Shown: positions 21,151 through 32,499 of the stretch, one piece after another | Position numbering within the stretch: position 1 is the stretch's first letter | How the letters are laid out: every line of letters starts with the position of its first letter | Assembly (NCBI GenBank): GCA_029531795.1 | Contig: JAPEIS010000006.1 | Location: forward strand, 558,001 to 622,000 | Source of the DNA: Sclerotinia nivalis | Taxonomy: Eukaryota; Ascomycota; Leotiomycetes; Helotiales; Sclerotiniaceae | Reading direction: 5' to 3' | Length of the DNA: 64,000 bases | Notes under the pieces: model-generated | The model's database searches: none | What the model was told of the DNA's origin: nothing | What the model saw: only the letters and a program-made list of their open reading frames with translations | Translations under genes and position numbers: made by a program

Positions 21151-23714
21151 ATGGCTTCTGGTATAACTTTTAAAGGAGAACCCTTAAAAGGAGGTCTAAT
21201 TATATTGAATGGATAAATAAGGCTAAATTATACCTCGAAATTAATGGTTTTATGCCTTATATCGATGGATCCGAAACGCCTCCAAATAAATCATTATATG
21301 TAAATGATAAAGGAGAGCCTTATACCCCAGAATTGGCTATTAAATTCAATGAAAAAGCTTCCGAATATCTTCGAAATGAAAAGAGAGCTTTAGGAGCTAT
21401 TAAATCTATAATTAGCTTCGAATTAGTCGAAAGATTTAAGGATAAAACTACGGCTAAAACTCTCTGGGAAGCTATTAATAAAATATTCGGAGAATCTTCA
21501 CTAGAACTAATGGGGAGATATCTGAATAAACTAATAGAATCCAATTATAATAGTTCTGATGATATGGATGATTATACTAATTCTATTCAATCATCGTATA
21601 ACTATTTAAAATCAATGAAATACGAAATTCCGAAGGCTTTTATAGCATGGTTTCTTTTTAGAGGCCTACCTAGTTCTTTCGATGGTTTTGCCTCTAGAAA
21701 ATACGAAGAATTAGCTAAGGAGCTAGCTAATAATGACAACAATATTGATTTAGATAATTTATTTTCTGAATTAATATCTGAAGAGGCTAGAATGAAATCT
21801 AATACAGATTTCAATGCAAATAAGGCTAGCTTTAAAAATAAGAATAAAACTCCTTATTGTAGTCATTGCCGAAAGAAGGGTCATTTAGAATCAAAATGCT
21901 TCATTAAATACCCTGAATTAAAGAATAATAAGGGTGCTAATAATAAGCAATCTAATTCTAATTCAAATTCGAATTCGAATAATGATTCGAGCAAAAAGAA
22001 CCCTCTTTCAAACAAACAGTTAATGACTGTGAATCATAATATCGGAATAGCTAATTTAGCTAATATTTCGAAATATAAATTCATATTAGATTCCGGTGCC
22101 ACAGAACATTATTGCCCTAATAAAGAATGGTTTATTAATTATAAACCATTAAAGAATCATTGTATCACTGTAGCTAGTGGTGAAAACGTCTCAATCGAAG
22201 GAATAGGCGATATTCCTATTATTATTAATAATAATTCAGAGGTGATTATTCAAGGGGTATATTATATACCCAAATTAGCTACAACCTTAATTAGTACGAA
22301 TAAAATAGCTACTAGAGGTTGGGCTAGTCATATTATCCCTCCTGGAGACAAAATCAACCTAGTTCATAAAGGGTATAATATTAAAACCACAGCTCCTTGG
22401 ATCAATAATGCTTATTATTTAGATTTTAAAATAAACTCTAAATATATCGAAAGCATTAATACCAATAACAGCTCTGAATTCGAAGAAGAACCAGAGCTAT
22501 TAGCCAATAAAATCGATTTGAATCTAATGCATAAGAGATTAGGTCATATCAATAAGGATCATCTCATCAAATCCTTAAATATTAAATCAGAAGATAATAT
22601 ATCTGATTTAAATACATGCGAACCATGTAAATTCGGCAAATTCCATCAAATAATAAGCCGAGAACCTTCTGAAATACCTCCTATATCGAATAAATTCGAA
22701 AAATTCAGCCTTGATATTGCAGGGCCCTTTCGAATTACAGGAATTAAAGGTGAAAAATACTTTTTAACCTTTACGGAACGGGCTACTAGAGCTATTTGGG
22801 TATATCCCATTAAATTCAAATCACAAGCCTACGATATTCTAATAGAGTTTTATAATCTAATTAAAACTCAGTTTAAAATTAACATTAAAATATTAAGACT
22901 AGATAATGCTCTAGAGTTTTTATCGAATAAATGGTCTATTTTCATCAAAAATCACGGGATTATTTCAGAGTATATAAGCCCGTATACGCATTCCCAAAAT
23001 GGAATAGCTGAGGTATTAAATAGATATATAATCGAAAGATTATTATGTCTAATTAAAGAAAAAGATATTCCTCTTTTTCTATGGCCTTATCTAATTCAGG
23101 CTATAGCCCATATCAAGAATAGAACCTATAATAGTTCTATTAAATCATCACCTTTCGAATTGATATATAATAAGAAACCTAATCTAGATTACATAAAAAT
23201 ACTAGGTTCACTCACTTATATATTGAATAACAAAGAAATTCGAAAAGGGAAAATGGATTTTAGGGCTCGAAAAGGTATATTAGTAGGTTTTGAATCCTCT
23301 AATAACTTTCTAATATATATCCCTGCAATAAAAAGAGTGATTAGTGCAAGGGATGTTGATATTCAGGAGAATTTAAAATATTCCGATGAATATAAAAATC
23401 AGGATTTAAATATTTTGGAAGAAGAAAGCCCTGATTTCGAACCTATTAATACTATAAGTCAAGAAGAAGAAAATTCAACTTCAATTATAGTAGAAACCCC
23501 TACTCCTGAAAGGGAAATAGTCGAAATATCCGACGAATCAGAGCTTTCGGATGTTGAAATCGAAGAAAACTCTTTCGAAAAACCCGAAATTCGAACCTCT
23601 AAACGAATTAGAGGTCTAGAACCTGAAAATAAAGGCTTTTCATATGATCATAAAGGTGTGTCATACTATGGTCTAGCTTTTTCGGGGTATTTTAATTCGA
23701 TCAATAAGGGGTGA
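21151..23714 (+). pseudogene. Copia gag, protease and integrase region, frame-broken near its start
   Basis: The likely gag start is the ATG at 21151, but that frame stops at 21214-21216. Similarity-like sequence continues in another frame from about 21198, so about one base appears lost between 21194 and 21198. The long open frame then runs to TGA 23712-23714; its first ATG is at 21252. Counting from that ATG: gag domain, zinc knuckle CSHCRKKGHLESKC at 203-216, protease LDSGATEHYC near 279-288, integrase zinc-binding H-H-C-C (LMHKRLGH ... CEPCKFGKFH) near 420-470, and integrase core with LDIAGP, LRLDNALEF and HSQNGIAE carrying the D, D and E. The acidic integrase C-terminal region ends in the basic TSKRIRGL segment. 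Confidence 0.88.
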
Positions 23715-25339
23715 AACTCGAAATCGACGACGAAAATTCGAAAAACCTTCAATTAGCCTTCGATATTCGGCTTAATAATAACAACAAAATCATTATTAAA
23801 AAGCCTGATCATATATTGACCGAACCAAAATCCTATAAAGAAGCAATTAGCTCACCGGAGAAAGAATATTGGCTAAAAGCTATGGACTACGAAATAAATA
23901 CCCTTGAATTGAATAAAACCTGGGATATTATTAATAATCCAAATAACAATAAAACCCTTAAAACTAGATGGGTTTATAAAATAAAGGATTTGGGTGATTT
24001 CATCGAATTCAAAGCTAGATTCGTAGCTAAAGGATTCGAGCAATTATACGGATTAGACTATATTGATACCCATGCATCCGTAGTTAAATCGATGGCTTGG
24101 AAGCTATTATTCGTATTAGCTCTCCGAAATGATTGGCTAATTCATAAAATCGATATGGTATTAGCTTTTGCTCAAGGCAATATCGATACACCTCTGATCT
24201 TAACCCCTCCTGAAGGCTTTAATGAATTAAATAATAAAGCTTTAAAATTAAATAAGGCTTTATACGGTCTAAAACAATCGGCTCGAATCTGGTATTATAC
24301 CTTAAAAGACATTCTAAACAAATTAGATTTCAATAATCTAATCACTGAAGAATGTATTTTTATCAATAAGAATAAGAATATCATTCTCAGTATATACGTC
24401 GATGATATAGCTATTATAGCTCCAAATCAAGAGATTATTAATGAATTCATTAGTAATCTTAAAAAGCATTTCGATTTAAAAGATCTAGGGCCTATTAAAG
24501 ACTATTTAGGCATTCAAATCGAAAGAAAAGCCGACTGTTTAAAGCTACACCAATCAGAATATACCAAAAAGATATTAGCTAGATTCGGAATGCAAGATTC
24601 ACACCCTGTTTCCACTCCAATGGATCCGAAAATAAAGCTTTACTATAATAAAGAAAAAGCTAATAATAAGGATATAAAATTATATCAAGAAATTATTGGT
24701 TCTTTATTATATTTATCACTTGGAACTAGATTAGATATAGCTTTTCACGTCGGTAGATTAGCTAGTTTCTCGTCCAATCCTAGCTCTATACATCTCCAAG
24801 CCGCAAAAAGAATACTACGATATTTAAGAGGTACTATTAATAAAGGTACTAATTATAAACGCAATAATAACCCTTATATTAAAGGTTATTGTGATTCGGA
24901 TTATGGGGGTGATGTTAATACGTATAAATCAACTAGCGGATACGTATTTACACTAGCAGAAGGGCCTATTAGTTGGAAATCTAAACTACAATCAGTAGTA
25001 GCTCAATCAACTTCAGAGGCTGAATTTATAGCTATTAATATTGCAGCTAAAGAGGCTATATATATTAAAAAGCTATTAAAAGAACTCAATCTGTATAAAC
25101 AAGATAAATTCCCACTATATACAGATAATCAAGCCGCGCTAGCACTTGCTAAAAACCCTATATTTCACGAAAGAAGCAAGCATATAGCAATACGGTTTTA
25201 CTATATTAGAGATATTATAAATTCAGGTGATTTAGATCTAATTTATATATCTACTAATGATCAAAAAGCCGATGGCCTTACTAAGCCATTAGCTCGAATT
25301 AAATTAATCGAATTCTTAAAACAGATTAATTTATATTAA
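23711..25339 (+). pseudogene. Copia reverse transcriptase and RNase H region, shifted frame
   Basis: A 542-codon open frame overlaps the previous one by 4 nt in the -1 frame and starts at GTG, not ATG. The RVT_2-type reverse transcriptase is clear: a YKEAISSPEKEYWLKAM start, KTRWVYKIK, the catalytic YVDD at about residues 229-232, and DLGPIKDYLGIQ. RNase H follows (GYCDSDYGGD, STSGYVF, QSTSEAEFIA, LYTDNQAALALA). The frame change sits in a run of four G at 23708-23711; loss of one base from the run would explain it. No classical -1 slippery heptamer is present, and copia elements do not normally shift between integrase and reverse transcriptase. Confidence 0.88.
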
Positions 25340-25367
25340 TATTATTAAAATATTTAATACACTTATT

Positions 25368-25376
25368 ATGGGGGTG
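25368..25376 (+). other. Polypurine-tract-like G run before the 3' LTR
   Basis: ATGGGGGTG immediately precedes the 3' LTR, the position of the plus-strand primer in LTR elements. It is short and interrupted by T, so this is only a candidate. Confidence 0.5.
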
Positions 25377-25916
25377 TGTGAGAATTCCTAATAAGTTATT
25401 AAAACACTTAATAATATTTACCGAACCAATAGTTATATGATCACGTGATATATTAATAATATGATTTCATATTATTAAATTTTATTATTATATAAAATTT
25501 CGATCATATATCATATCAGAATGATTTATAATGGAATAGAATGAAATGGAAGCATATAGAATTTTCTTATTCTCAGATTGAATACTATTGGTTATTATTT
25601 CCTTTTATTATATAAAATGATTCTATAAGATTCGATTTAAATCGATCTTATTTATAATCATAGAATAGTGTAGAATCTCATTAAAATCTATAAATACGAA
25701 GATCTTCTTCAAAGAATTCTTCGAAAAAAAAAAAAAATAAGCAGATAAAAAATTCAATATTCAATATATATATATAATTCTGACTTCAATATTCTATTGT
25801 TCATATATTCGATCACTCCTAAGCTAAATACGACTAAGTCTTCCACTATTATAATAAATAATATTATAGTATTATTATTATATTATTTATTATTATCCGA
25901 TCAACCTCCTACGAGA
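25377..25916 (+). repeat. 3' LTR of the copia element
   Basis: 540 bp, apparently identical to the 5' LTR, followed directly by the target duplication TAAAG at 25917-25921. Confidence 0.93.
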
Positions 25917-25921
25917 TAAAG

Positions 25922-26169
25922 CATCACCTAACATTCGTGCAAAGTGAATCCGTCTGAGCCAAGCCACGCTATCAGGGCAAAGTTAGTATGAAAATACCAT
26001 CTGCCCAACGCTATATCATTCATAATATCGTCCGCTTGATTGTTAGATTCTCATCCTGGTCCTCTGGAGTATGCTTGGTGGCGCTGTAACATGGAAAATT
26101 TTCTTTGCCACAGTTCATGACTGGCAGTTAATAGTCCACTTCTCTCACCCCTAACACCTTCCACTCCCC
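25922..26169. other. Intergenic, 3' flank of the retrotransposon
   Basis: Non-coding as far as I can read. It continues the pre-insertion target sequence and may serve as leader of the small ORF at 26170. Confidence 0.4.
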
Positions 26170-26283
26170 ATGTCTGATGTCGAGTATAGACAAGGCCCAA
26201 CAACAATCACAGCTGTAAATCCAGCTTCTACTCCTGCTGTCCCAGTTGATTATTCAGGATCCGGATGTGGTGCAGGTGGCTAA
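26170..26283 (+). CDS. Candidate 37-aa small ORF
   Basis: The ATG at 26170 opens 37 codons to TAA 26281-26283, reading MSDVEYRQGPTTITAVNPAS, then a Pro/Val/Tyr/Gly-rich tail with one Cys (GSGCGAGG). Codon choice and composition look protein-like although the frame is short, and an acceptor-like CCACAG lies about 58 nt upstream. No family recognised. It may be a microprotein, the remaining exon of a larger gene, or chance. Confidence 0.35.
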   Translation: MSDVEYRQGPTTITAVNPASTPAVPVDYSGSGCGAGG

Positions 26284-27294
26284 TAATGACATTACTGTCC
26301 GGACGCGGCATTTATCAAAAATTGATAGTCATTTTACTTGAGTATATAATAAGGATGAAGTGTGGGAAACTTTTCGAATCATCGAGGCAAAGTTAACGTA
26401 GCTCAAACGCAATACTGCGATGTATCGGCCTTTCGGATATATTTCCTTGCCTATTTTCCACAATCATACATCCGCCCCGGTGCAAACTTTGTTCCTTCAA
26501 GCTCATCGCACTTTCCCTCCGCTACTGCTCATCCCATCCATCTACGCCTCTCACCCATCAAACTCATAATCTATTAACTCACACTTGCAAGTTAAAAGCA
26601 CTAATCTCCGATCTCCCAATCCCTAACTGCCAAAGTCTCAATATTTAACTTATGACTCGTTGGTAAAATCTAAAATTTAAAGTTTCAAATAATTCATCAA
26701 TTTGGATAAAATACAATTCAAAAATTTAAATGAAATTTACATTTTATTTTTAATGAATTTTGTTAGAAAGTTATCAATATTTACAGAATAATCAGACTAT
26801 AGGCGAGGTCCATAAAAAGCTACAGTATTATTCCAATTTTCATTTACATTTTTAATCAAAGAGTTGAGATGTGTGACACTATATATAGTTAAGGTTTCCG
26901 CAGAAGGAACAATCAATCGGGCAACATCCTGAACTACCCTTGCCTCATTCCTATCCTACATATTTCGGCAGGCTTTCTTGAATATTTCATTGCGGAACAA
27001 AGAATCTTTAGGCATTGTCTGCTCTGTCTCTAGTAACGTTTGGCGCTTTGTAAGCCAACCAGGCCGAAACCATCAAGTCGCAGGATTCTGATAAGTTCGT
27101 TAATTAGAATGTGACTTCTATTCTTGGTACCTAGGGACTTTATATGCAGTCAGCTCGACACGTGACTGATATGGTGCAGGTGAATAGTGATTGGCTGTAC
27201 AGTAGGGCTCAGCCACCTACATCTTCTATCTCCAAAAACTTCTCAACGACTCAAAACATATTGCGCCGCACATGTTGCAAATGTTCCTGCAATT
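26284..27294. other. Intergenic, AT-rich
   Basis: No supported gene. The part at 26640-26790 is strongly AT-rich. The last 200 bp should be the promoter and leader of the ankyrin gene. Confidence 0.5.
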
Positions 27295-29083
27295 ATGGCT
27301 ACCACTGATATCAAATCCCTTACCAACCTTCCTGAAGATATCACAACGTTGATCTTCGCCGAGATTCTCGACACTGTCGGCTTGTGGAAAGCTCTCGGCT
27401 TGCGAGTAGTTTGCAGTACGTTCCCAATCCTCGTGCTTTGGCAATCATGCTAATTAGCCGACAGGGCTCTTCAAAGCATCAATCACGAGAGCGATTTGCC
27501 ACGACTATCAGGTCAGCCCTCATGGACCTGTCGATGATGCGCTTGAGATATGTCTTAAGTACCCTCCAAGCAAATTGCCTCGCATCGTTCCGCTTTTCAT
27601 ACATATGGAGATGAAGCGTAATCTGGAGCACGCAGTTCTCGCTCCCATACATCAAGCATTACAAACTACAAGAAACCGTCGCAGCCACAGTGATGAGGCT
27701 GAGACAGAGTTTGAAATTGCCGTTTGCGAAGCTGCCGAGGAACGCTTGCGGTGGGGCGCCGATAGAGATCCAAATGATAGACGAAATCTACATCTACGTG
27801 CACCAAGGCCAACACAGTCATCCACCTCATCTCAAGCTACTATTATCGAAAGAGATTTTATTGACACCAGTCAACTGGCAGAGATACAAAATACCCTCAG
27901 CGTGGCTATCATTGCCGATGATGTTGCTTTCATAGAAGACCTGTTTGAAAATTGGGATTTCGATGCTGATTATGACAATCAGTATTTTGGGCGACCGTTA
28001 CATCTCGCAGCAGCGTATGGACGAACCCACATGATTCAGATTCTTCTCGATAATGGTGCCGACTTAAATGCAATTCAACCATACTACGGCCCGCATTGGG
28101 GACCAAAGTATGTTCTAGAGAAGGAAAAGTTCATCTGCTCTTCTGGAAGCGCTTTACGTGTCGCTGCTTTTAACGGTCATCTCGAGTTCATAAAAGTCCT
28201 TGTACAGCCCCATTTTAATTTAGCATTGCCACTTCCAGATGAAGAGCTCCGGAATGTTATTCGCGCCGCTGCTAGATATGGAAATTTGATCCTTGTTTCA
28301 TTTCTTATGGATATGTATTACGAATCAGGACCACTGCGGTCGAGGATCCAAGAAGAAGTTTTGTTGCAAGCTGCATACTCAGGGAGGGAAGAATTAGTTG
28401 AGTCGATGATTACAACTGGTGTTAGCGTCAACTGCATTGCATCACGCGAAACTCTTACCATGCCAAGTTGGTCTCCAATACATTGTGCAGCGTACAAAGG
28501 ACGTGCAAGCATCACTCGCATTTTACTTTCAAACGGCGCTGATCGAAACCGCTGGAATCCTCAAATAATGATGAGGGGCTCGTTTACTGCTATGGGCCAT
28601 GCAATCTCCAGAGGCCATGAAAATATTGTTCAGATTCTCGTAGATGATGGTGCTTCGATACTAGCGTGCAATAGCGGCAAAACAGATCCAATAACTATCA
28701 TCGCATATGCCCATCATCACCATATCATGCGTTTTCTCCTCGAAGAAGCCGCACATCACAATGAGACGAATGATTGGGCTGATAAAAGGTGTAAAAGTGC
28801 GTTTAGTCATGCTATTGGAACCGGTGATCTAGCAATGGTACGGCTCCTGGTTGAGGCTGGCTGTCCTATCACCACTAAATTCAGCGCGAGCGAAGGTCCA
28901 ATTCTTTGCGCAATGAAGTACGGATGGACATACATAGTGAAGTTTCTCATCGATGCAGGCGGTGAAGAGATTGATCCTTGGGACCCGGAAACATTCGCAT
29001 CTGATGATTTCAGAAGTGGGCGTTATCCTTTGCCGCAAACGAAAACACCAGAACAGCTTTGGCATGTTCAGGGCAAATACTAA
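27295..29083 (+). CDS. F-box-like and ankyrin-repeat protein
   Basis: Two exons, 27295-27415 and 27465-29083, give 579 aa. The 49-nt intron has donor GTACGT, a CTAAT branch and acceptor ACAG, and its removal joins both frames cleanly. The N-terminus (SLTNLPEDITTLIFAEIL, then WKALGLRVVC) is F-box-like. From about residue 210 the protein is a series of ankyrin repeats (FGRPLHLAAAYGRTHMIQIL, SALRVAAFNGHLEFIKVLV, SPIHCAAYKGRASITRILLS, AMGHAISRGHENIVQILVDD). Such proteins are common accessory genes in filamentous fungi; the N-terminal box suggests an SCF adaptor with an ankyrin substrate-binding part. That role is inference. Confidence 0.82.
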
Positions 29084-30048
29084 TTGATGGCGGTTTCTAG
29101 TTGCCGGAAACTTTTCAGTGGTAGCTGAGGTCTTGTTTGATAGGAGACTTGTGTAAATAATAGTATTTTTCATAATTCCGAATTCTGACGCTCTTTTTTT
29201 TTGGACAATATTTATTTTTATTTTTTTGAATATCCAATATGAATATGAGATATCATACCACATAGTACTAGACGTATATGAGTTAATGAAGCCTGATTAG
29301 TTTCCTTCCAGCATATCTAAAAAATAGTAGCGAGGCTATATACTTTGATATAAAAGCCCGCCTTAAATAAAAAATATAGTAGAATTGTATCGAATATCGG
29401 TAAATCAGTATATGCCAAGTGACCTTTTATAACATAGTAGGTAGTCTAATCACTAATACATAATGAAAGCTGTGTATTAGTCAAAACATCACAGGTGGGC
29501 ACTATTCCTTGCAATGGGAGGCTCGCACTTCACGGGGAAACATGTCATGAAGATCTATGTCTAATGATTGTTCTATTTTCTGACCGGAATTAGTTACGCA
29601 ATTGATTTCATCAAACATATAATGAACCAAACAACTGGCGATGTATGATCCTAACACTGAGTTTCACACTCTGTGACAAACCAAGATTAGGATTTCTAAC
29701 TTTTTGAATGCCCAGAAACATTTGCCACAATAGCTGTGTATATTCTTAAATTTCTGAAAGTTTCTAGTGCTACTACTGTGTATGTTTCTTGGATGTTCAG
29801 GAACATCTGGTACAATAGCATCATATGTTTTCTGAATGTCCAAAAATAGTTGTAGATATCTGTTGGATCAAAAATTAAATATAGTGCCATCTATCTAGGT
29901 TATTGTTCAATTCACATACACAAAAATTAGGAAGTGTTTTTCCTCCTACGTGAAAGAATGTTTGATTGTGCTAGTAATACAATTTGTGTTCAAAAATACA
30001 AGCACTGGAGACTCGTGTGCTAGATTTCGAATTCCGTACCGAACCCTC
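29084..30048. other. Intergenic with degenerate tandem repeats
   Basis: Lies between two convergent genes. Apart from AT-rich DNA, it holds three degenerate repeat copies at about 29701-29740, 29785-29825 and 29829-29861, sharing a TGAATG.CC.A(A/G)AA(C/A)A and ACAATAGC pattern. No gene seen. Confidence 0.5.
29701..29861. repeat. Degenerate tandem repeat
   Basis: Two clearer copies (29701-29740 and 29785-29825) both contain TTC/TTG plus ATG, CAGRAACAT and CCACAATAGC or TACAATAGC. A third shorter copy starts at 29829. The similarity is moderate and was seen by eye. Confidence 0.5.
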
Positions 30049-31525
30049 TCATTTGCCGATTTTCAAAATCATGTGCCAACAAGGTCCATCGATCATATCC
30101 CCCTTCATATTTTCACATGTCTTATAAGCATATGTCAAGATTTGCGTAACTTTTTTATCCCCCAAAGCACCATGATAGTCTTTTAGCATGTATGTCGTTG
30201 GTCTTCCGTTATCCGTTCCTAGGAGACTCAAAAAGTCCTCTTCTCTATCGAAATCGTTAGGATCCATGGCGAAATCACCTTTGCCGTTATCTATGCTGAG
30301 ACCCCGTCTTTGGTAGATGTCTTGAAGCATCTTTCTGGCTCCATCATTTTGGACGTTTTTCTGGACAACGGTGTTCAGTTCTCCAACTTTGTCGCCGGCA
30401 ACGTGCTGCCATGACTGGAAGGTTATGTCGGATGATTTGAGTCTTCTAGGATCGCCTGTAGGCAAGAGATCATTTGCTGCTACGACATCGTCGACTACAA
30501 TCGTTCCTGTTTCCTTGTTGTATCCGCCATAATTAACGATACTATCTTTGTCTGTCGGAACGTTGGTGTGCCAATCTAAACATTAGTTTGCATTAGTCGC
30601 AAGGTTAAGATGTTTGGAAGATTGGGACGAGAAGCGTCTAAATGTACAGATCGGGATCTAGATTCGGGCAGAATAAGATCAAGAAAAGGAAAAGAGCTGC
30701 ATACTCATCCTAGTGAACGATGATCTTTCTGGAAGAATCCCTGTGAGATCTTCGTATACATAGTTTGTGTCTGTTATCCCGTCCTTTGCTGAAAAGCCAT
30801 TATCGTCAACCAATTCATAACCGTCTTTTACGTTGGCAACTGAACCATCTCCTAAAGTCACAAATATATCGCAATTAGTGATGTGTTTTCAAAACAGCTC
30901 GACAATATCTGCATGGGGTCTCCCTGCAAGGAAAAATGTGTTCAGAGGTTACCAATGCCATAAGATCATGTTGAACGTTGAAGATGGACCTTCCCAATTG
31001 TCATGAAATTATATGAGACGATAAAAAGGAACATTCTTCAATGTCACAAGATCACTTCGAGAAATTCGGCACTCGAATACAACCGCGTGTGTACACCATA
31101 TGTGTTTCTAGGGAAAGAGTATCAAGTAAAATTCACTCACCAGGTGCTGGGAGTGTTCCCTCGGGCCTGACCGCTTTGTCGTTATCCTTTGTTGCTATAG
31201 TACTCGCCAAGTTCTTTTGCACCGTCTGCCCACGAGCTATATACTGATCCTTTGTCAAGATTGTTCCAGAAGTATCGCCTGTTTCTTGCCCAGGCCTGAC
31301 AATAGGCTCCGGGTCCGGGTTTGCTGGATCTTTTGGCTTGGGTTTCGGTTCCTCGGGTACCCCTATCGGCTTGGGTTTGGTCTTTGGGACCCCACCACGT
31401 GGAAGGTGAATACTGGAATAGGCAGGTACGAGGGCATCCGGCTGCTGAGGAAGGGTTCTGCCTACCGCTCCATGTAGGCCGAAGGCTACTAAGAGGATGA
31501 TGATGTTTTGAGCGGAAAGACGCAT
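30049..31525 (-). CDS. Secreted protein of unknown function, Pro/Lys-rich N-terminal region
   Basis: Exons 31525-31141, 30851-30705 and 30575-30049 give 352 aa; junction phases are 1 and 1, and all introns are GT-AG. The ATG at 31525 starts a clear signal peptide (MRLSAQNIIILLVAFGLHG, cleavage likely after AVG). A low-complexity linker with PKTKPKP and EPKPKPKDP repeats follows. The rest is acidic and hydrophilic with very few cysteines (one pair near the C-terminus, TCENMKG ... GPCWHM). No domain recognised. The first intron is about 290 nt, long for this gene set, so a further small exon in it is possible. It could be an apoplastic effector candidate or a wall-associated protein; neither is shown. 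Confidence 0.72.
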
Positions 31526-32499
31526 GGTGCTTGTTTGAATGAATGTGAGACAATGAAGAGTATTGCCTTTGGTGGTGTAGTATACAGGAAGTGTCAAGTG
31601 TTGTTGACTCAAAAGAAAGTGGATAAAAAATCGAAATGAACGAGTGGCAGATGCTCCTAGGAAGTAACCAAAAATCAAATGAATGGGCTGAAGTGCTTGT
31701 AAAAGAGTATTTTGCGGGCAATATCTGAATGCTTTATATACACTGAGCCATCTTCTACATCGACATGATCATATGAGCAGCAACATCTAAATATAACCAG
31801 ATCAATCTTCAGTTTCAGCATCAACGACTTGCCGCCAAAATACTCATGAAATTAGAAAATTTAATTTATTTTGCATTTGGCCCCCTCGGGAGAACTACCT
31901 TTTCGCTGCGAAGGATTCAAACATCGGGCGTCATGTTCTTGGCGGGGGTCTGACATTGTTTTGTTATAGGCATTTGAGCGGCAAAGCAAGACTTTATTGC
32001 GGCGCATAATATCCTACAATGCAATGCAACTCTCCTTTAACATTCTCGAATAGCCAAACAAATGGAAATTAGGGGTATGCATATGTGACATCGAGATCGT
32101 TTGCTGAGATGAAGTTAGGAGTTTTGCATACTAAGAAATGTCAGCCACCACTGTTCTAGATACTTTGAACATTTAGGGCCGTTAAAATAGACATCGCAGT
32201 TGAGATACACATTCAAAACTATCGAAAAAACTTGCACAGTTAATATATTTAGAACTTTAGATTTATTGTATATGCTTTGAGATGCCAGTTATGCAGCTCA
32301 TCTAGCGAATGGTTAATAATCGAGAGTATAGAGGAATATGTTTAGTATTGCCAATAGCTCAAAGATAAAATCAGGCCTTAATAATTTAGAAATCTCGTCC
32401 AACAAGTCTACAAAAAGAATACACAAGCCCATAAATATCATGAAGTGTGCTCAGTACCCCGAAAGCCCCCAGTCACTATACAAGAAAACAGAATCTTAT
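31526..32499. other. Intergenic, no supported gene
   Basis: Contains the promoter of the secreted-protein gene and the 3' flank of the GPI-type gene. Nothing else stands out. Confidence 0.5.

Larger units (their letters stand above)
20125..25916 (+). mobile_element. Complete Ty1/copia LTR retrotransposon
   Basis: A 5,792-bp element with 540-bp direct LTRs (20125-20664 and 25377-25916), flanked by the 5-bp target duplication TAAAG (20120-20124 and 25917-25921). Inside lie a primer-binding site next to the 5' LTR, a coding region in the order gag, protease, integrase, reverse transcriptase, RNase H (the copia order), and a G-run before the 3' LTR. The two LTRs appear identical along their length by eye, with a constant 5,252-bp offset, which implies recent insertion. 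The element is much richer in A+T than its neighbours and its codons end mostly in A/T. The coding region is split by two frame changes, at about 21195-21198 and at 23711-23714, so this copy is probably non-autonomous as read. Confidence 0.95.

Noticed and set aside
23700..23714. Programmed -1 ribosomal frameshift in the copia element
   Set aside because: The bases before the shift do not form an X-XXY-YYZ slippery heptamer, and the position between integrase and reverse transcriptase is atypical; base loss in the G run is simpler.
20125..25916. RIP mutation of the retrotransposon
   Set aside because: Although AT-rich, the long frames are free of in-frame stops apart from the two frame breaks, and LTRs are identical, which does not fit heavy C-to-T mutation.
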